Of a stretch of 16,847 nt of DNA, positions 1-7,065 are shown piece by piece (within the stretch, counting starts at the first letter, position 1; every line of letters begins with the position of its first letter). The stretch is from Euryarchaeota archaeon UBA287 (GTDB lineage: Archaea; Thermoplasmatota; UBA186; UBA287): contig DAEG01000035.1 in NCBI GenBank assembly GCA_002495235.1, forward strand, positions 1 through 16,847, read 5' to 3'. The notes below the pieces were generated by a model, which was given only the letters and a program-made list of their open reading frames with translations, did not search any database and had not been told where the DNA came from. The position numbers and the translations under genes are program-made.

Positions 1-34
1 ATTTGAAAGAAATTCGGTAAAATTTAGATGGTCT

Positions 35-108
35 GGCGGTGTAGCTCAGTCGGTCAGAGCATGCAGCTCATATCCGCAGTGTCCGGGGTTCGACTCCCTG
101 CACCGCCA
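35..108 (+). tRNA. tRNA-Met (CAU), elongator type
   Basis: A complete cloverleaf can be folded. The 7-bp acceptor stem pairs 35-41 (GGCGGTG) with 101-107 (CACCGCC), and the discriminator is A108. The D stem is GCTC/GAGC. The anticodon loop is CTCATAT with CAT at 69-71. The T stem is CGGGG/CCCTG with a TTCGACT loop. The CCA end is not encoded. The acceptor and anticodon arm match the bacterial elongator tRNA-Met pattern rather than initiator or tRNA-Ile2, although a CAU anticodon alone cannot exclude Ile2. One anticodon-stem pair (A65 with C75, tRNA positions 30-40) is an A-C mismatch where G-C is usual. The upstream TAAAAT (18-23) could be a -10 element, but the -35 lies too close to the window edge to judge. 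Confidence 0.93.
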
Positions 109-156
109 TTATTTATAGAGTTGCGGTACCCAAAGAGCTACTCTTCCAAAACCTAA

Positions 157-166
157 AGGGAGGTGA
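157..166 (+). promoter_or_regulatory. Ribosome binding site of HU
   Basis: AGGGAGGTGA is a near-perfect Shine-Dalgarno sequence ending 8 bases before the ATG at 175. It decides the HU start: the in-frame GTG at 163 lies inside this site, and the resulting 90-residue protein has the usual HU length. Confidence 0.85.
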
Positions 167-174
167 AGTGGGAA

Positions 175-447
175 ATGACTAAGGCTGACTTGATCGCAAA
201 TGTTGCAACTGACGCTGGAATCAAAAAGTCAGTAGCGGAAAAAGTTCTAAACTCTTTCATGGACAATATCACAGAGGCGCTCAAAAAGGGGGATAAGATT
301 ACATTGACCGGATTTGGGACCTTTCAGTGTGCTGAAAGGGCTGCAAGAACAGGCAGGAACCCCAGAACGGGGAAAGAAATTTCCATTGCTTCATGTAGTG
401 TCCCGAAGTTCAAGCCAGGAAACAAACTACGGGAGGCCTTAAAATAG
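175..447 (+). CDS. hup: DNA-binding protein HU
   Basis: Small histone-like protein of 90 residues, the usual HU length. Family members form dimers that bind and bend DNA and help compact the bacterial nucleoid. The sequence shows the helical N-terminal half (MTKADLIANVA, then the conserved GFGTF turn near residue 47) and the beta-arm signature RNPRTGKEI with the C-terminal VPKFKPGNKLREA. ATG175 was chosen because it follows a strong ribosome binding site and gives the family length. It follows tRNA-Met and is followed by a perfect 10-bp stem with a T-rich tail, consistent with mostly monocistronic expression. IHF subunits are the alternative, but the length and lack of extensions favour HU. 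A histone-like protein of this type fits a bacterial origin for this end of the window. Confidence 0.95.
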   Translation: MTKADLIANVATDAGIKKSVAEKVLNSFMDNITEALKKGDKITLTGFGTFQCAERAARTGRNPRTGKEISIASCSVPKFKPGNKLREALK

Positions 448-1019
448 AGACTTTTCGGAGGAAAGGGTCATCCCTTGTCCCTTTCCTCGTTGTTTTTCTC
501 AGCCTTCTCCCCTTTAGCCTTCAGGCTGCCCAGAAAAAACAACAGAAAGCCCCGCCAAAGCCACCCATTGAGTTGAGAGAACCGACGTTTCGTGATCGAG
601 ATATCGCTTCCCAGTTCCATGACGGGGAAGAAAGGCTGAAGAGGGGCGGAGCTGGCGAGGCCCTGAGACTCTTCCTCGACGTCTATGACCAGGCGAAAAC
701 GGGCATGGGGGCTATGGACTGCGTGAAGAACGCCTATGCCAAGCTCGGAAGTGATGTTGAGCTGGAGCAGAGCATACAGGAGGAGCTTTTCCTTAAACTC
801 CAGCGAATCGCCTCGCTCGAACCGCAGTATATGAGATACCGTGTCGAGGCAGCCTATTATATCGGATTCATCTATGCAAAGCGGGGAGACGCCGAGCAGG
901 CCAGGAAGTATCTCCTGGAGGTCTGTCAGACAGCCCCCGTCTCTCTGGACCCTGGTTCAGTCTGGATGAAAGCCAAAACCCTCCTTCTGGAGACGCTGCA
1001 TCTCCAAGGCGAATTTTAG
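444..1019 (+). CDS. Secreted helical-repeat (TPR-like) protein, probable AUA start
   Basis: Family not recognised. The frame is open from 399 to the TAG at 1017-1019. Its only canonical start near the N-terminus is TTG573, which would give 148 residues. In-frame sequence upstream of that encodes a convincing signal peptide: basic FRRKG, a hydrophobic LVPFLVVFLSLLPFSLQA core, an AQA-type cleavage zone, then a K/Q/P-rich linker. The only plausible start for this longer form is ATA444, which overlaps the HU stop TAG (445-447) and lies 7 bases after a GGGAGG site (431-436). The mature part is helical and charged, with repeat-like segments (GEERLKRGGAGEALRLF; YYIGFIYAKRGDAEQARKYL) resembling tetratricopeptide repeats, which usually mediate protein contacts. 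A periplasmic location is inferred. The frame and stop are firm; the exact start is not. Confidence 0.6.
   Translation: METFRRKGSSLVPFLVVFLSLLPFSLQAAQKKQQKAPPKPPIELREPTFRDRDIASQFHDGEERLKRGGAGEALRLFLDVYDQAKTGMGAMDCVKNAYAKLGSDVELEQSIQEELFLKLQRIASLEPQYMRYRVEAAYYIGFIYAKRGDAEQARKYLLEVCQTAPVSLDPGSVWMKAKTLLLETLHLQGEF
458..498 (+). terminator. Intrinsic terminator after HU
   Basis: GAGGAAAGGG (458-467) and CCCTTTCCTC (479-488) are perfect 10-bp inverted repeats around an 11-base loop, followed by the T-rich run GTTGTTTTTCTC. This has the form of a Rho-independent terminator 10 bases after the HU stop. It also lies inside the apparent signal-peptide coding region of the next gene, so it may attenuate that gene. 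Confidence 0.7.
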
Positions 1020-1046
1020 CGTTTCACCGATCCGAACCCCTCTATC

Positions 1047-1748
1047 CTATCTTCTCAGCCGTTTCAGCGCGAGATCGAATGTATATTCGTAGAGGTGCAG
1101 GCCTTTGCTCATGGCCACGATGGACCCGTCCTCGACGCCGATCTCCTGGCACATGTATTCCTTCATAAGCTGGATGGCCGCCAGGTTCGAAGGAAAGCCT
1201 GCCCAGAGGTCCCAACTCCTGAAGTAGAGCACGAAGTTGAGCCTTCCGTCGATCAGCCTCGTATCGATCAGACGGAGACAAGGGGGATCATCGATAAGGA
1301 TATCCTGAGGCATCCCTATCTCCATGATGGCCTGGTTGGTGCCCTGCTTGTTTTGACGGTAGATCTCGATAACCTCCTGCATAGGGTTAACGCCCAGGGT
1401 GTGTTCTATGCCATCCACACACACCTTTGGATTGGTCAAGCGCTCCCCGTACGTGTAGGTCTCGTTTTCCTGTTTCGCGTCAGTCATGAGATACTGAAGA
1501 TATTCCTCCACGTACTCCATGCTGGTAGGGGAAGGGATACCCAGCTCAGGCGGGATATCAGGGATGAGAGGTCTCGTTCCGGGATATGCGATGTGCACCA
1601 GGACCAGGTCGAATTCGCGTCTCTTGTGTCCCTCGAAGGAACCACGGTCGATGGTGTATTCGTGTACCCTGTCTTCTTCAAAGATTTTATAGATGCACTG
1701 AAACCAGGCGTCGGGCAGATCCCTCGCCTCAACAAAAACAGGCTTCAT
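1047..1748 (-). CDS. Thymidylate synthase family protein
   Basis: Thymidylate synthase-fold protein of 233 residues from ATG1748 (GTG1754 is an alternative); bacterial ThyA is about 264. The enzyme methylates dUMP to dTMP with methylene-tetrahydrofolate. Visible hallmarks, numbered from GTG1754, are PPC with the presumed nucleophile Cys159, the phosphate-binding RSWD (179-182), AGFPSN with the Asn190 that in known enzymes selects uracil over cytosine, and KGLHLYEY with the His220/Tyr222 pair. The double arginine before the active site (SRR in typical ThyA) is replaced by TNQ, and the N-terminal RTG motif is not evident, so the protein resembles the divergent archaeal-like branch. dUMP synthesis is the best guess, but another pyrimidine-modifying role is possible. 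It converges on the upstream repeat protein and is divergent from the MBL gene. Confidence 0.75.
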   Translation of the reverse strand: MKPVFVEARDLPDAWFQCIYKIFEEDRVHEYTIDRGSFEGHKRREFDLVLVHIAYPGTRPLIPDIPPELGIPSPTSMEYVEEYLQYLMTDAKQENETYTYGERLTNPKVCVDGIEHTLGVNPMQEVIEIYRQNKQGTNQAIMEIGMPQDILIDDPPCLRLIDTRLIDGRLNFVLYFRSWDLWAGFPSNLAAIQLMKEYMCQEIGVEDGSIVAMSKGLHLYEYTFDLALKRLRR

Positions 1749-1785
1749 AGCCACCCCGGCAGAACAGATGAAGGTGCGGAGATCG

Positions 1786-1842
1786 CCAATAGGACCGGCG
1801 GGTTCTCCGATAAGGATCCCCTCGTAAAACCCCGCCTATTGG
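1786..1842. repeat. Imperfect inverted repeat between divergent genes
   Basis: CCAATAGG (1786-1793) and CCTATTGG (1835-1842) are perfect inverted 8-mers. Just inside them GGGTT (1800-1804) pairs with AACCC (1828-1832), leaving a loop of about 23 bases. The element lies in the gap between the thymidylate synthase-family gene and the MBL hydrolase, and would be in the 5' leader of the former. It matches no riboswitch that I recognise. Confidence 0.5.
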
Positions 1843-1885
1843 ATGGGATGGCAAACAAATTGGCTAGGGCTGACGGGCGGGATAT

Positions 1886-1915
1886 TTGAAAAACTATACT
1901 AGAAGATAGTAAGAT
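1886..1915 (+). promoter_or_regulatory. Putative sigma-70-type promoter for the MBL-patatin pair
   Basis: TTGAAA (1886-1891) and TAAGAT (1910-1915) are separated by 18 bases, 33 bases before the ATG at 1949. Both hexamers match the bacterial consensus at four or five positions. It supports a bacterial identity for this part of the window. Confidence 0.5.
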
Positions 1916-1948
1916 AATGCAAAATAAATCCGGGGGTATGGGCAAGAG

Positions 1949-2590
1949 ATGTTTGTCAAGCAGATGGAGGTAGGGCGCTTTGCCATATTCGCTTACCTGA
2001 TTGGTGACGAGAACACGGGGGAGGCGTTGGTCATCGATCCTGCGGCCGAGGCCCATCGGATTCTGACCGAGGCAGGAAAGAAGGGGTTGAAGATAAAGTA
2101 TATCGTCAACACCCACTCCCACATCGACCATATCATGGGAAACAAACAGATGAAGGACCTTACGGGGGCCAGTATCGTCATTCATGAGAAGGAGAAAGAG
2201 AACCTGACCCAGCAATCATCCTCCATGATGAATATGTTCGGTGCGGATCCCTCGCCACCGGCGGATCTCACGGTGAAGGAGGGGGATTCCATTACGGTCG
2301 GGACAATTTCATTAGAGGTTATCCACACGCCCGGCCATTCGCCTGGGAGCATATCCCTTCACGTAGATGGTCTTGTTTTCACCGGCGACACCCTTTTTGT
2401 GGGGGCGGTGGGCCGAACCGATCTGGAAGGCGGCTCCTGGCATACCCTGGTTACGTCGATCCGAACCAAACTCTTTGCCCTGCCCGATGCCACAGTGGTC
2501 CTGCCGGGGCATAACTATGGCGCTTCTCCCAAGAGTACCATCGGAATCGAGAAAGGCAGTAACCCTTATGTTGGGAACAACGCGCGCTAA
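1949..2590 (+). CDS. Metallo-beta-lactamase fold hydrolase (glyoxalase II-like)
   Basis: A 213-residue cytosolic zinc hydrolase of the MBL superfamily. The metal ligands are visible in order: the THSHIDH motif with His56, His58, Asp60 and His61; His130 in HTPGHSPGS; Asp147 in FTGDTLF; and His188 in LPGHNYG. The short single-domain form, with GRTDLEGGSWHTL after the metal aspartate, is typical of the glyoxalase II-like/YcbL group that hydrolyses thioesters such as lactoylglutathione. The true substrate cannot be read from sequence, and persulfide dioxygenase relatives are an alternative. No signal peptide is visible. A G-rich stretch about a dozen bases upstream may act as the ribosome site. 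Its last 23 bases overlap the next gene, so the two are probably co-translated. Confidence 0.9.
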   Translation: MFVKQMEVGRFAIFAYLIGDENTGEALVIDPAAEAHRILTEAGKKGLKIKYIVNTHSHIDHIMGNKQMKDLTGASIVIHEKEKENLTQQSSSMMNMFGADPSPPADLTVKEGDSITVGTISLEVIHTPGHSPGSISLHVDGLVFTGDTLFVGAVGRTDLEGGSWHTLVTSIRTKLFALPDATVVLPGHNYGASPKSTIGIEKGSNPYVGNNAR

Positions 2591-3446
2591 GATCATCCTG
2601 ATTCTCGCATTGGTTGTGGCCCTCGTTGCTTCGTGCTCAACCATGGAGTCGACAAAGACACCACGCGAACCGAAGATCGCTCTGGTCCTGGGCGGGGGAT
2701 CAGCGAAGGGCTTTGCCCACGTGGGCGTCATCCGCATCCTCGAGCAGGAAAAGATTCCTATCCACATGATCGTGGGAACGAGTGTGGGCAGTCTGATAGG
2801 CGGTCTTTACGCCGCCAATCCAAACAGCTTTGACCTCGAGTGGCTCGCATTCAAGATCGACCGCGGCGATATCCTCGATTTCTCCATCGTTTACTCGAAG
2901 TTAGGGCCGGTTCAGGGGGCCAAGCTGGAAGGCTTTATAGACCAGAACGTGAAGGTGAAGAAGGTCGAGGATACGAAAATCCCCTTTACCCCCGTCGCTA
3001 CCGACCTGAACACAGGAGAGACCATACTGCTGGAGAAGGGTTCTCTGGCAAAGGCTATACGGGCCTCCTCGTCGATCCCGGGGATATTCGTTCCCGTGAA
3101 CTTTGACAGCAGGGTCCTGGTGGACGGCGGTGTCACCAACAATCTCCCCTGTGACATTGCCAGGGCCAAAGGCGCTGACATCGTCATCGCCGTCAACCTC
3201 CAGAGGGATGTGAGGAACCAGACGGCAGCAGAGTCCCTTATCGACATCATCGGCCAATCGATCGGTATTATGATGCGGGAGTCGAGCAGAAACAAACTGG
3301 CCCATGCCGACGTTGTCATTGAACCTGATACGAAGGGCGTATCGATGTTCGATTTCACCCAGAAGAAACGGCTCATGGCAGACGGCATAAAGGCCACCCG
3401 CGAAGCGATACCAAGAATCAGGGCCTTAATAGCCAGCTATCAGTAA
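2568..3446 (+). CDS. Patatin-like phospholipase, lipoprotein (RssA-like)
   Basis: A serine acyl-hydrolase of the patatin family, 292 residues. The N-terminus has Arg/Lys, a hydrophobic LILALVVALVASC segment and a lipobox with Cys23, so it is probably a membrane-anchored lipoprotein facing the periplasm. Catalytic signs are the oxyanion-hole GGGSAKGFAHVG (42-53), the nucleophile elbow GTSVG with Ser72, and the dyad Asp186 in VLVDGGVTNN. This Ser-Asp dyad hydrolyses lipid acyl esters in known members. Size and motif spacing fit the RssA/YchK-like group. ATG2568 was chosen because it gives the full signal sequence right after an AAAGG site inside the upstream gene; the frame further upstream is a shadow of the MBL gene. 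It converges on xseA. The lipid substrate is unknown. Confidence 0.9.
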   Translation: MLGTTRAKIILILALVVALVASCSTMESTKTPREPKIALVLGGGSAKGFAHVGVIRILEQEKIPIHMIVGTSVGSLIGGLYAANPNSFDLEWLAFKIDRGDILDFSIVYSKLGPVQGAKLEGFIDQNVKVKKVEDTKIPFTPVATDLNTGETILLEKGSLAKAIRASSSIPGIFVPVNFDSRVLVDGGVTNNLPCDIARAKGADIVIAVNLQRDVRNQTAAESLIDIIGQSIGIMMRESSRNKLAHADVVIEPDTKGVSMFDFTQKKRLMADGIKATREAIPRIRALIASYQ

Positions 3447-3483
3447 CGTCCCCAAAAGAACGGCCTGCCTTCTGAAGTGCTCA

Positions 3484-4728
3484 TCATGTGTCTGAAGCGG
3501 GACGATCGGAGGGAGAACCGTGATGGGTTTCATCGACCGTACAGTCGAGTTGCCCGGCGTATAGCCGTATCTTCAGTGTGTCGCCCCGGTCCGTCTGGTG
3601 CGAATCCGTAATGACCTGGTTGTCCACGGCCCGCATCGTTATACTGTAGCCCCGTTTCATAATGGCCTCGGGGTTGAGGTCCTCCAGTCGTTGCTGCAAG
3701 CTCTGAAAGACGGCTCGCTCTTTGCCCAGAATGGATGACAGACCATGGGTGAGGGTTCCAAGGAGTTCGTCCAGATACATGCGATATCGGACAATGAAAT
3801 CCCGCCGCTCTTTCAAGTCTACGATATGCCTGTAGAGGGCCAGTCTGGATCTTTCGATGCTGCCCTTGAGGCTGGCCTGAAGCCTCTCCTCAAAGGACGC
3901 GAGGACACCCTGTAATTCCCTCTTATCCCTCACCACCAGATCAGCGGCGGCCGTGGGCGTCGGGGCACGCACATCGGCCACGAAATCGGCTATGGTGAAG
4001 TCCACCTCGTGGCCTACTGCAGACACAACCGGTATGCGTGATCCATAAATGGCCCTTGCAACCCGCTCTTCATTGAAACAAGCGAGATCCTCAAGTGAAC
4101 CGCCACCTCTGCCCACGATGATCACGTCCACCTCATCTCCACGGTTGAAGTAGTCGATGCCTTCCACCACTTCGTCACAGGCCATGTCCCCCTGAACCCT
4201 GACGGGATAGATGAGAACGTGCATGTTTTCGAATTTGGCCCCTATGATCTTCAGCATGTCCCGCACGGCAGCGCCCGATGGGGACGTGACGATACCGATC
4301 TTCCGCGGAAGCAGAGGAAGTGGACGCTTGCGCGACGTCTCGAAGAGGCCCTCATTGAGGAGCCTCTCTTTGAGCATCTCGAACTGAAGCTGGAGGAGGC
4401 CGATCCCCTTTGGTTCGATCTCTTCGATGAGAATCCGATACTCGCCCCGCTTTTCGTAGACATCGATCCTTCCCCTGCAGATGACGGCGCTTCCATCCTT
4501 CAGGAGGTTCTGGGGATAACGGTCTGCAAAATTGAACATGACCGCTTTCAATGCCGATGCGTGGTCCTTCAGGGTGAAGTAGAGGTGACCGGAGGGATAG
4601 AGCTTGCAGTTCGATACCTCACCCTCGACCAGCACGTCGCGGAACTGCTTGTAGAGGCAGTCGCGGATGCGCGACGTCAGTTGGGTAACTGTAAAGAGTT
4701 GGACGGGCCAGGGACTCGAGCGGGCCAT
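3484..4728 (-). CDS. xseA: Exodeoxyribonuclease VII large subunit
   Basis: Large subunit of exonuclease VII, which degrades single-stranded DNA from either end together with several small XseB subunits. Length 414 residues against a usual 400-460. The N-terminal OB fold (about 1-105: FTVTQLTSRIRDCL, LYPSGHLYFTLKD) binds DNA. The catalytic domain follows, with TSPSGAAVRDML, VGRGGGSLEDLACFNEE and the stretch VSAVGHEVDFTIADF ending in APTPTAAADLV. A coiled-coil-like region and a C-terminal barrel with AIMKRGYSI complete it. The ATG lies one base after the thiC stop, so the two are probably co-transcribed and coupled. xseB, often the next gene, is absent: the convergent patatin gene ends 37 bases after the xseA stop. 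CGN arginine codons are common, unlike the genes beyond thiC. Confidence 0.97.
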   Translation of the reverse strand: MARSSPWPVQLFTVTQLTSRIRDCLYKQFRDVLVEGEVSNCKLYPSGHLYFTLKDHASALKAVMFNFADRYPQNLLKDGSAVICRGRIDVYEKRGEYRILIEEIEPKGIGLLQLQFEMLKERLLNEGLFETSRKRPLPLLPRKIGIVTSPSGAAVRDMLKIIGAKFENMHVLIYPVRVQGDMACDEVVEGIDYFNRGDEVDVIIVGRGGGSLEDLACFNEERVARAIYGSRIPVVSAVGHEVDFTIADFVADVRAPTPTAAADLVVRDKRELQGVLASFEERLQASLKGSIERSRLALYRHIVDLKERRDFIVRYRMYLDELLGTLTHGLSSILGKERAVFQSLQQRLEDLNPEAIMKRGYSITMRAVDNQVITDSHQTDRGDTLKIRLYAGQLDCTVDETHHGSPSDRPASDT

Positions 4729-4729
4729 C

Positions 4730-6007
4730 CTACTTTTTGAAATAGTCCCGGACGATCTTCATGGCGCAGTATTCGCCGCACATGCTGCAGACGTCGTCAC
4801 GAAGGCTCCTCTCTTTTCTGAAGGACCTGATCTTTTCCGGATCGATGGCCAGTCTGATCTGGCCCTCCCAGTCCAGGGCCTTTCGATAACGGGAGATCTC
4901 GGCGTTTCGCTCGACCGCCTGTCTGCGGCCCTTGGCCAGATCGGCCGCATGGGCCGCGATCCTGCTGGCTATAACACCCTCCTCAACATCCTCCGCCGTT
5001 GGAAGTGCCAGGTGTTCCGATGGGGTAACGTAGCAGAGGAAATCTGCGCCGGAGTAAGCGGCGAGAGCTCCCCCGATGGCCCCGACTATGTGATCATAGC
5101 CGGGGGCAACATCCGTCACGATGGGGCCGAGAACATAGAATGGGGCCCCATCACACAGCCTCTTCTCCATGAGCACGTTCGCCTCTATCTGATCCATGGG
5201 AAGGTGCCCCGGTCCCTCTACGATAGATTGCACGCCCGCCACTCTGGCCCTCCTGACGAGCTCCCCGAGGGTTATCAGCTCCTCGATCTGGGGTCCGTCC
5301 GAGGCATCCGCTATGGCCCCGGGCCTGAGCCCATCTCCGAGGCTCAGGGTGACATCGAACTCACCTGCCATCTCCAGCAGGTAATCGAATTCAGAGTAGA
5401 GTGGGTTCTCTTCACCGTTGTGGAGCATCCATGCTATGAGGAAAGACCCTCCTCTGCTGACAACCCTGCAGACCCTTTTTGTCCTCTTTAGCCTCTCAAC
5501 AGCCTCTTTCGTGATCCCGCAATGCACAGTCATGAAGTCAACCCCGTCCTTTGCGTGCAGCCTTATGTAGTTGAATATGTCATCAGACCCCATGTCCACC
5601 ACGGAGCCGTATCGATCTATGGCCTCTATCCCCGCCTGATAGACCGGGACTGTCCCCAATGGAAGGTCTATCTCCTTGAGAATTCTCCTCCTGATCGTGT
5701 TTATATCCCCGCCGGTGCTCAGATCCATGATCGTATGGGCGCCATACCTTTTCGCCACCCTTGCCTTCTCCACCTCTCTATCGATGTCCACCATATCCAT
5801 CGAGGATCCGATGTTCGCGTTGACCTTCACTGAGAGCCTCTCCCCTATGCCCATTGGTTTCGGGGAATGGATCGGGTTGAATGGGATGACTGCTCTTCCC
5901 CTTGCTATGGCGCGCACCAGCTCTTCCGGGGTTATCCCCTCCTCCCCTGCAACATCTTCCATCTCTCCTGTGATCGAACCCTTTAAAGCCTCACTGAACT
6001 GAGTCAT
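4730..6007 (-). CDS. thiC: Phosphomethylpyrimidine synthase ThiC (chimeric)
   Basis: Radical SAM enzyme that rearranges aminoimidazole ribotide to the hydroxymethylpyrimidine phosphate of thiamine. The 425 residues are typical of the short form in archaea and anaerobes. Visible are KVNANIGSS (61-69), MDLSTGGD (94-101), the SRGGSF turn, EGPGHLPMDQI (264-274), FLCYVTPSEHLALP (323-336) and the 4Fe-4S motif CSMCGEYC with Cys407, Cys410 and Cys415. The gene looks composite. By hand count, codons 1-346 use ATA for 15 of 28 Ile and AGR for 20 of 22 Arg. Codons 347-425 use ATC for all 6 Ile and CGN for 6 of 12 Arg. A TATA box sits about 26 bases before the ATG, while the stop abuts bacterial xseA. 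The paralogue BzaF, which makes 5-hydroxybenzimidazole, is the main alternative. Confidence 0.88.
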   Translation of the reverse strand: MTQFSEALKGSITGEMEDVAGEEGITPEELVRAIARGRAVIPFNPIHSPKPMGIGERLSVKVNANIGSSMDMVDIDREVEKARVAKRYGAHTIMDLSTGGDINTIRRRILKEIDLPLGTVPVYQAGIEAIDRYGSVVDMGSDDIFNYIRLHAKDGVDFMTVHCGITKEAVERLKRTKRVCRVVSRGGSFLIAWMLHNGEENPLYSEFDYLLEMAGEFDVTLSLGDGLRPGAIADASDGPQIEELITLGELVRRARVAGVQSIVEGPGHLPMDQIEANVLMEKRLCDGAPFYVLGPIVTDVAPGYDHIVGAIGGALAAYSGADFLCYVTPSEHLALPTAEDVEEGVIASRIAAHAADLAKGRRQAVERNAEISRYRKALDWEGQIRLAIDPEKIRSFRKERSLRDDVCSMCGEYCAMKIVRDYFKK

Positions 6008-6028
6008 CAGCTCACCATCCCGGTCTCC

Positions 6029-6036
6029 ACATAAAT
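6029..6036 (-). promoter_or_regulatory. Archaeal TATA box of thiC
   Basis: On the minus strand this reads ATTTATGT, centred about 25 bases before the thiC ATG at 6007. That spacing predicts transcription starting at or next to the start codon. It is an archaeal signal on a gene whose other end is coupled to a bacterial gene. Confidence 0.6.
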
Positions 6037-6066
6037 AATTAACCCATTTTGTGCTCCACCAGAAAT

Positions 6067-7065
6067 CTACACGCAGCCGGCAGATCCCGGATGGAGAATG
6101 ACCATGTTCTCTACAAGTTCGTGATACTCCCCGCCGAGAAGCCCCTCCCCGATGATGTAGGCGCCGCAGGCAGCTTCCTTCGCTATCCTTGACGGTCTTC
6201 TGACCCTCACAACGGGAGCGTACCTCTTCAGCCTGCCCGCCAGCTCGTCATTCACGTAAGTGATAAGCCTGCCGGAGAGTATGATCTCTCTGGGCTCCCG
6301 CACCGAAACGCGCATTGAGGCGACATCCTTCTCTATGCTCTCGCCCAAAAGCGTCATTGCCTCCTCCGGCAGATCCTCCGGCTCTATGTCTCTTCCCACA
6401 AAATCCTTCAGCCCGTTCCTGAATAGGACCTCCTGCGTCACGGGGCGCTTCAGTCTTATCGCTATCTCCGCGTCCATCCCGCCGCATGAGAGAAAGCCCG
6501 GGCTTCCGTTTGTTCCTCCTGTGCCGTCAACTATCCGTCCATCCTTCACCGCGGTCACAGCGGTGAATCCGTATCCCACCTCCACGTGGATGAAAGACGT
6601 CTCCCTGAAGGGTATCCCCAGACGGTCTGACTGATCCTTCACGCCGAGCGCCACGGAGCAGACCTTATCCGCGGTCCCCATGTCAAACCTGTTCCATTTT
6701 CTGTAGGATGGAACGGTTTTCAGGTGAATGACTCCCGGGGTGAACCAGACAGGCACACCGGATTTTTTCATCTCAAGAAGCACATTTCTTATTCCCTCAT
6801 TTACCGCGAGTTTTGTATCCAGAGGCACCATCCTTCCCATGTCCTCTTCTGTTGCGTCCTTTATGCTCTTCAGAGGTATTCCATATCCTGATGGCCCGAT
6901 GACAGCGTCCAGAGGCATCAACTCCTCCACCCTTTTCAGGAACAGAGAGGGATTCCTGAAGAGCTCTTCAGACCCTATAGCCTCGTCGGCAATTATCCTC
7001 CGGTTGTCCTCCATCCCGAAGAGATCAAAGCTCCGCGTCCCCGGGTCTATACCAATAACTCTCAT
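6067..7065 (-). CDS. DUF1464 family protein (ASKHA kinase fold)
   Basis: 332-residue protein matching the archaeal DUF1464 family, described by similarity as a predicted butyrate kinase-like member of the actin/sugar-kinase superfamily. The N-terminus MRVIGIDPGTRSFDLFG is a classic phosphate-1 ATP-binding loop. GPSGYGIPL, the glycine-rich GTGGTNGSPGFLSCGGMD and IILSGRLITYV fit the other nucleotide-binding elements of this fold. The substrate is unknown. ATG7065 is chosen over the upstream in-frame ATG at 7146 because the radical SAM gene ends in the overlapping ATGA, the GGTGGGA just before it serves as ribosome site, and the P-loop begins there. The coupling implies the two proteins are made in a fixed ratio and may act together. 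Archaeal codon use, rich in AGG and ATA. Confidence 0.85.
   Translation of the reverse strand: MRVIGIDPGTRSFDLFGMEDNRRIIADEAIGSEELFRNPSLFLKRVEELMPLDAVIGPSGYGIPLKSIKDATEEDMGRMVPLDTKLAVNEGIRNVLLEMKKSGVPVWFTPGVIHLKTVPSYRKWNRFDMGTADKVCSVALGVKDQSDRLGIPFRETSFIHVEVGYGFTAVTAVKDGRIVDGTGGTNGSPGFLSCGGMDAEIAIRLKRPVTQEVLFRNGLKDFVGRDIEPEDLPEEAMTLLGESIEKDVASMRVSVREPREIILSGRLITYVNDELAGRLKRYAPVVRVRRPSRIAKEAACGAYIIGEGLLGGEYHELVENMVILHPGSAGCV

Noticed and set aside
1095..1889. 264-codon open frame on the plus strand
   Set aside because: It lies antisense to the thymidylate synthase-family gene, whose conserved motifs are in the other strand. Its translation is rich in His and Arg with no family features.
2367..2567. 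N-terminal extension of the patatin-like protein
   Set aside because: The extra codons are a shadow of the MBL gene in another frame. The lipoprotein signal starts cleanly at 2568.
4667..5491. 274-codon plus-strand frame across the xseA-thiC boundary
   Set aside because: It is antisense to two well-recognised genes and contains no recognisable motif. It is a by-product of GC-rich codon use.
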